Assembly: GCF_030812215.1 (NCBI RefSeq)
Contig: NZ_JAUSSG010000005.1
Span: 186,001 to 250,000, forward strand
Direction: 5' to 3'
Origin: Variovorax boronicumulans
Lineage (GTDB): Bacteria > Pseudomonadota > Gammaproteobacteria > Burkholderiales > Burkholderiaceae_C
DNA: 64,000 bases
Below, in pieces: positions 62,734 through 64,000 of the stretch (the stretch's first letter is position 1; each line of letters opens with the position of its first letter). Below the pieces are notes generated by a model that saw only the letters and a list, made by a program, of their open reading frames with translations, did no database searches and was not told the DNA's origin. The position numbers were made by a program, and so were the translations under genes.

Positions 62734-64000
62734 GAATCGCCTTCGTCGTTCTTGTTGTCGTCGTCCGCGTTGCAGGCATCCTTCAATGCCGCACGCAGGC
62801 CCTCCACATCGCCCGCCGCCACTTCACGCACGCCGGGCAGTCCGGCAAGGCCGCAGGCGTCCGATGCCACCACCGGCACGCCGGCCGCCAGGGCGCGCAG
62901 CAGTGCGCGCGGCGCGTGCTCGATGTGCGCGGGCAGCACGACCACGCGGGCGCCGTTCGATCCGTCGCCTCGCCAATGCATGTGCTCGACGCTGCCGATG
63001 CCGCGCCAGAGCTGCGCATCGTCCGAGGGCGATCCGAGCACGCGCAGGCGGCACGGCCAGCCTTGCAGTGCCGCGGCCAGCTCGCGTGCACCCTTTCGCG
63101 CAAGCGCGCTCGCGGCGAACACGATCAGCGGTGGCGCATCGCCCGCAGGATCGACGGCATCGATGCCGCGAGCAGCAGGCAGCACCCAGTCGAGCCGCAA
63201 CAATGCCGCCCGCGGCGCCATCGCGGCCAGATGCGCCGCAACTTCGGCATGCGGCGTGACCACCGCTGCCACCCGCGCCAACGCCGCGGCCTCCGCCTGC
63301 ACGAGCGCGGCATCCGCACGAAAGTCGCGCAGCGTGGCGTCGTCGGGCCAGCGCTGTGCGGCTGCATCGAGCCGGCGCTCGATTTCCGCCATCGGCAAGG
63401 CGCCGGCCAGCAGCGTGACACGGCGGCCGTCGAGCGCGCCGAGTTGCTGCAGATGCGGCAACAGCGCCTGGTCGATCACCAGTTGGGTGTGCTCGGGCTT
63501 CAGGCGCGCGGCGAAGGCGAGCGCGAGCCAGCGTTGGCCGTCGATCAGGCTGCCCTGCCGCCGGCCCGCATGGCGCGCCCAGAGTCGCAGCCACACGGTG
63601 CGGCGCAGGCTGGTCCACCACGGCGATCGGACGGATGCAGCGCCGTTCGCGACCGCTTCCCGGTGCCAGCCGGTGGCCGGCCCGGCATGCCGGAACGCGA
63701 GCCGTAGCGGCACCGGATGCATGCGGTCGGCCTCGGTGTGGTGTGCGGCGAGATAGCGCGCGAACTCAGGCGTCCATGCATCGAGCAGGACGGCCGTGCG
63801 CCCTTGCTGCGCCACGGCAGGGAGCGGGCGGTGCCGGAAGCAGGCCGTCTGGTCGCAGCTGAGGCAACCACGCGCCAGCGGCAGCAATGGCAGCGCAGCG
63901 ATGGCGCCCTCTTCGCTCGCCAATCGCGATGCCGGTGGCGCCATCGGCACCGCCGGCATCGCGATTGGCGAACGCGCGCGGATGCGCAGCACCAGCTCGT
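62730..64000 (-). CDS. Glycosyltransferase-like protein (5' end may lie beyond the window)
   Basis: At least 420 residues from a GTG at 63992; the frame stays open upstream (Glu-Leu codons) to the window edge, so the true start may be outside. The C-terminal third has VFAASALARKGARELAAALQGWPCRLRVLG and HIEHAPRALLRALAAGVPVVASDACGLAGLPGVREV, the donor-binding half of GT4-like glycosyltransferases. The N-terminal half is unusual: a cysteine cluster C43xxC46x4C51 (GCLSCDQTACFRH) of unknown role. The stop overlaps the start of the zinc-ribbon gene by 4 bp. Acceptor and sugar are unknown. Confidence 0.72.
   Translation of the reverse strand, partial: ELVLRIRARSPIAMPAVPMAPPASRLASEEGAIAALPLLPLARGCLSCDQTACFRHRPLPAVAQQGRTAVLLDAWTPEFARYLAAHHTEADRMHPVPLRLAFRHAGPATGWHREAVANGAASVRSPWWTSLRRTVWLRLWARHAGRRQGSLIDGQRWLALAFAARLKPEHTQLVIDQALLPHLQQLGALDGRRVTLLAGALPMAEIERRLDAAAQRWPDDATLRDFRADAALVQAEAAALARVAAVVTPHAEVAAHLAAMAPRAALLRLDWVLPAARGIDAVDPAGDAPPLIVFAASALARKGARELAAALQGWPCRLRVLGSPSDDAQLWRGIGSVEHMHWRGDGSNGARVVVLPAHIEHAPRALLRALAAGVPVVASDACGLAGLPGVREVAAGDVEGLRAALKDACNADDDNKNDEGDS

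Overview
The window is G+C-rich and densely coded. It looks like a chromosomal segment from a beta-proteobacterium of the order Burkholderiales, most likely Comamonadaceae and plausibly Variovorax. This rests on protein style (a Bug-type binding protein, a proteobacterial type-3 GshA, split PntAA/PntAB/PntB, the PtsN-HprK pair), on gene order (bamE divergent from fur; dapB-exbB-exbD), and on short intergenic repeats of the kind seen in that family. The genus is inferred; no database was searched. I saw no rRNA, tRNA, CRISPR array, insertion sequence or prophage.

Layout, left to right. 0-10 kb: the start of a zinc-ribbon metallopeptidase-like gene (minus strand, cut by the window edge), a DHA2 drug-efflux transporter, an orphan branched-chain-type binding protein, a class II glutamine amidotransferase, a Fur-box-preceded TonB-dependent siderophore receptor, and a PepSY membrane gene truncated exactly at the 3' end of gshB. 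Next come gshB-benE (minus strand) and a SnoaL-like/polysaccharide-deacetylase pair (plus strand). 10-19 kb (minus strand): kup, gshA and the run leuS-lptE-holA-proA. 19-24 kb: a Bug binding protein and an octopine-dehydrogenase-like protein, converging on a three-gene redox operon (FAD monooxygenase-like, CMD-domain protein, AhpD-like peroxidase).

24-36 kb holds a complete glycogen/alpha-glucan operon: GH13 alpha-glucosidase, glgB, glgX, glgC, glgA, glgP. GlgC makes ADP-glucose, GlgA polymerises it, GlgB branches it, GlgP and GlgX degrade and debranch it, and the GH13 enzyme handles short oligosaccharides. Between glgB and glgX lies a 615-bp giant imperfect palindrome with arms of about 215 bp; base skew of the flanking coding DNA flips across it. 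36-41 kb: exbD, exbB, dapB, bamE (minus), fur (plus), then hprK, ptsN and hpf (minus), with a strong intrinsic terminator between hpf and ptsN.

42-57 kb: a UvrD-like helicase, corA, and a dipeptide ABC transporter operon (dppB-C-D-F-A) that ends with a nucleosidase gene and has an acyl-CoA ligase just upstream. Then comes the three-subunit proton-translocating transhydrogenase. 57-64 kb: an orphan OmpR-type response regulator behind a low-G+C, palindrome-bearing leader, a DUF4019-like secreted protein, a NudJ-type Nudix hydrolase converging on mnmA, a luciferase-like monooxygenase, a membrane zinc-ribbon protein and a glycosyltransferase-like gene that runs off the window.

Most of the window is housekeeping. 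The parts worth a second look are the giant palindrome and its skew switch, the PepSY/gshB breakpoint, two copies of a hairpin-bearing intergenic repeat, the uncharacterised redox trio at 21.6-24.2 kb, and the zinc-ribbon/glycosyltransferase pair at the right edge. I did not find a clear new defence or signalling system.
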